From Peribacillus sp044761665 (GTDB taxonomy: Bacteria > Bacillota > Bacilli > Bacillales > DSM-1321), in the NCBI RefSeq assembly GCF_044761665.1, contig NZ_JBIWCW010000003.1, positions 1 through 64,000 on the forward strand: 64,000 bases of DNA, in the 5' to 3' direction. The notes under the pieces are model-generated. The model did no database searches. It worked only from the letters and a program-made list of their open reading frames with translations, and had not been told where the DNA came from. Position numbers and translations under genes: made by a program. Shown piece by piece: positions 62,363-64,000 of this stretch (within the stretch, counting starts at the first letter, position 1; every line of letters starts with the position of its first letter).

Positions 62363-63412
62363 ATGAGGAAGAATGGGTTGGCCACTCTATCCATCCCAGA
62401 GCTGGATGAAGAGATGGGAAGACAAGTAAAAAAATACGTGGATTCACTGACTGTTCCGCAGGGGAGTTTGGGGAGGCTAGAGGAATTGGCCATCGACCTT
62501 GCGAAGATGACAGGTGAGGCATTTCCGGAAGTTTCGAGACCGGGAGTGATCGTTTTTGCGGCAGATCATGGCATTACGGATGAAGGGGTTTCCGCTTATC
62601 CAAAAGAAGTGACGGAACAAATGGCCCTCAATTTCCTGAATGACGGAGCGGCGATCAATGTATTCAGCCGAGCGATTTCCGCTTACTTTGACATTGTTGA
62701 TATCGGGATTGACGCAGAAATTGAAGCGGCGGAATTGACTGCAAGGAAAGTGCGCCGTGGAACTCGAAACTTTTATAAAGAAGACGCGATGACACGGGAA
62801 GAAGTGAACCAAGCTCTTGAAGTCGGGTATGAACGGGCGGAGGTCATGATCGACAAGGGGGCTAAATGTCTGATCCTTGGTGAAATGGGAATTGGAAATA
62901 CGACAACCAGTTCGGCCATCATATCGGTGGTTAGTGGAAAAAGCGTGGAGTCGCTGGTAGGTCAGGGAACCGGCCTGAAAAGCGAAGGGATCATACATAA
63001 ACAAAGGATCATTGAAGAGGCCCTTTCCTTAAGGAATCCTAACCCAAAAGATCCAATCGATATTTTGATGAAGATCGGCGGACTCGAAATTGCCGGTATG
63101 GCAGGGGCCATGCTTGCGGCAGCCAGCAAACGAATACCGATTTTGCTTGATGGGTTCATTACGACCACGGCTGGTGTGATTGCCACCTTGATTTCGGCTC
63201 GTGCCGCGGATTATATGTTCGTTGGGCATCAATCTGCAGAACCTGGGCATCGAACGGCAATAGAATGGCTTGGTAAAGAGCCGATCCTTCAGTTGGGCAT
63301 GCGAATAGGAGAAGGCACAGGTGCCGCGGTTGCTTTTCCCATTCTTCAGGCAGCGACCCTGGTCGTAAAGGAAATGGCAACGTTTGAATCCGCAGGTGTA
63401 TCGAATAAATAA
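62363..63412 (+). CDS. cobT: Nicotinate-nucleotide:dimethylbenzimidazole phosphoribosyltransferase
   Basis: 349 residues. Activates the lower ligand of cobalamin by moving ribose-phosphate from nicotinate mononucleotide. Seen: VPQGSLGRLEELA, FAADHGITDEGVSAYPKEVT, GEMGIGNTTTSSAI, GTGLKSEGI and catalytic Glu near the end (RIGEGTGAAVAFP). ATG 62363 after GGAGG. No other cobalamin gene and no riboswitch adjoins, so it may serve salvage. QueG in the window needs cobalamin. Confidence 0.95.
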   Translation: MRKNGLATLSIPELDEEMGRQVKKYVDSLTVPQGSLGRLEELAIDLAKMTGEAFPEVSRPGVIVFAADHGITDEGVSAYPKEVTEQMALNFLNDGAAINVFSRAISAYFDIVDIGIDAEIEAAELTARKVRRGTRNFYKEDAMTREEVNQALEVGYERAEVMIDKGAKCLILGEMGIGNTTTSSAIISVVSGKSVESLVGQGTGLKSEGIIHKQRIIEEALSLRNPNPKDPIDILMKIGGLEIAGMAGAMLAAASKRIPILLDGFITTTAGVIATLISARAADYMFVGHQSAEPGHRTAIEWLGKEPILQLGMRIGEGTGAAVAFPILQAATLVVKEMATFESAGVSNK

Positions 63413-63416
63413 GGAA

Positions 63417-63453
63417 AAGAGAGGGGTCTTCTCGATGAAGGCCTCTTTTTTAT
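63417..63453. terminator. Terminator between cobT and HXXEE gene
   Basis: AGAGGGGTC ... GGCCTCTTTTTT hairpin. Confidence 0.65.
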
Positions 63454-63908
63454 GTGAAAAGACCCGCTAAGATAAGCGTAAGCCGGATAATCAGGGGGTA
63501 GGAAAGAAGGCTTCCGGTAAGCGTTATACACAAACTCCATACTCGGACTACCTTATTTTTTAATACGTATGCAAGCAGAATCATAGAAAAGAGACAGATG
63601 AAAAAGGCTGTAATAGCTCCTGGATTATACGAGCCAAAGTAAAAGAATAAAGCAAGATGCTGTACCGCATTGAAGAAAATAGCACCCTGTGTGAAGATGA
63701 CCCAATGAATGGATGATAAGACCTGAATCTGATAAAGACAAATGATGAGGAAAACTAGAACAGTCAAGATAGAAGCGGCCAGGATGAATTGAGTCTGACT
63801 GATAAAGGCTATGTGGAATTGGCTTTTTAAATATGCGGTCATACCTAATGATTCTTCCGCATTATGGAGGAGAAATAATAAAGGGATTAGCCATAACGTC
63901 TTGTTAAT
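63450..63908 (-). CDS. HXXEE-domain membrane protein, probable AUU start
   Basis: 152 residues if read from ATT at 63908; about four to five membrane segments. HNAEES near the N-terminus is the HXXEE motif of this poorly known family, which may bind metal; HWVIF and VQHLALF supply more His. A perfect AGGAGGTG stands 5 bases before ATT, and no ATG, GTG or TTG lies at a suitable distance. The nearest in-frame ATG (63968) lacks a site and sits within a hairpin. So either a rare AUU start or a longer protein. Confidence 0.7.
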   Translation of the reverse strand: MNKTLWLIPLLFLLHNAEESLGMTAYLKSQFHIAFISQTQFILAASILTVLVFLIICLYQIQVLSSIHWVIFTQGAIFFNAVQHLALFFYFGSYNPGAITAFFICLFSMILLAYVLKNKVVRVWSLCITLTGSLLSYPLIIRLTLILAGLFT

Positions 63909-63943
63909 AGGAGCACCTCCTGTTGGGTTAGGGAAATGGATAA

Positions 63944-63986
63944 GAAGAAACCCAGATAATGAACGCATGAATGTCCATTATCCGGG
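63944..63986 (-). terminator. Terminator of a gene beyond the right edge
   Basis: CCCGGATAATG and CATTATCTGGG on the minus strand, then TTTCTTC. Implies a minus-strand gene ending just outside the window. Confidence 0.6.
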
Positions 63987-64000
63987 TCAGTTTGTTTGAT

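Overview
The window looks like chromosomal DNA of a spore-forming Bacillaceae species, most likely close to Peribacillus (Bacillus simplex group). This is inferred from recalled similarity to Bacillus subtilis proteins (AdhB, LmrA/LmrB, YfmJ, BmrA, QueG, YhbB, TrmL, NfrA, PrkA, YhbH), AGGAGG ribosome binding sites with ATG/TTG/GTG starts, many spore genes, and a 5S rRNA followed by a 15-tRNA cluster in the order of B. subtilis trnD. No search could be run. I see no insertion sequence, prophage, CRISPR array or origin.

Layout. 1-1562: end of an rRNA operon and 15 tRNAs. 1840-6935: a very large secreted subtilase with a Fur-box promoter. 6950-22800: ordinary metabolic, regulatory and spore genes (orphan histidine kinase, zinc alcohol dehydrogenase, PAS-STAS protein, HAD phosphatase, DUF3231 and CotF-like spore proteins, CtaG-like/DUF2243 pair, manganese catalase, aldehyde dehydrogenase with a TetR regulator, arylamine N-acetyltransferase). 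23270-26670: the most interesting part, two small proteins resembling the DUF3992 subunits of endospore appendages (Ena fibres) followed by a long BclA-type collagen-like protein, each preceded by a SigK-like -10 element. The collagen gene is broken by a 98-base run of N. 26735-29836: CPBP protease and a polar amino acid ABC transporter, divergent across a perfect 25-bp inverted repeat.

30100-41500: YitT-type membrane protein, second orphan kinase, second aldehyde dehydrogenase with a divergent LysR regulator and perfect palindrome, a 30-codon holin-like type I toxin, lmrAB, a MarR-MFS pair with a palindromic operator, and yfmJ. 41600-48400: a tandemly duplicated tRNA-Gly transcription unit, bmrA-like exporter, queG, a five-copy 21-bp periodic repeat, yhbB, trmL and nfrA. 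48500-49850: a Fur box, a decayed siderophore ABC ATPase remnant and an intact siderophore-binding lipoprotein. 50300-55070: sporulation kinase prkA with a SigE-like promoter, three small genes, then yhbH. 55100-64000: flavoproteins, a MarR/YhgE-type exporter pair, a chemotaxis receptor, BASS transporter, signal peptidase I, cobT and an HXXEE membrane protein.

How the genes work together. Iron control is suggested at the subtilase, the siderophore lipoprotein and perhaps the amino acid transporter. Sporulation is represented by prkA/yhbH, coat proteins and the Ena/collagen cluster. Several drug or aldehyde detoxification genes each sit beside their own regulator and a palindromic operator.
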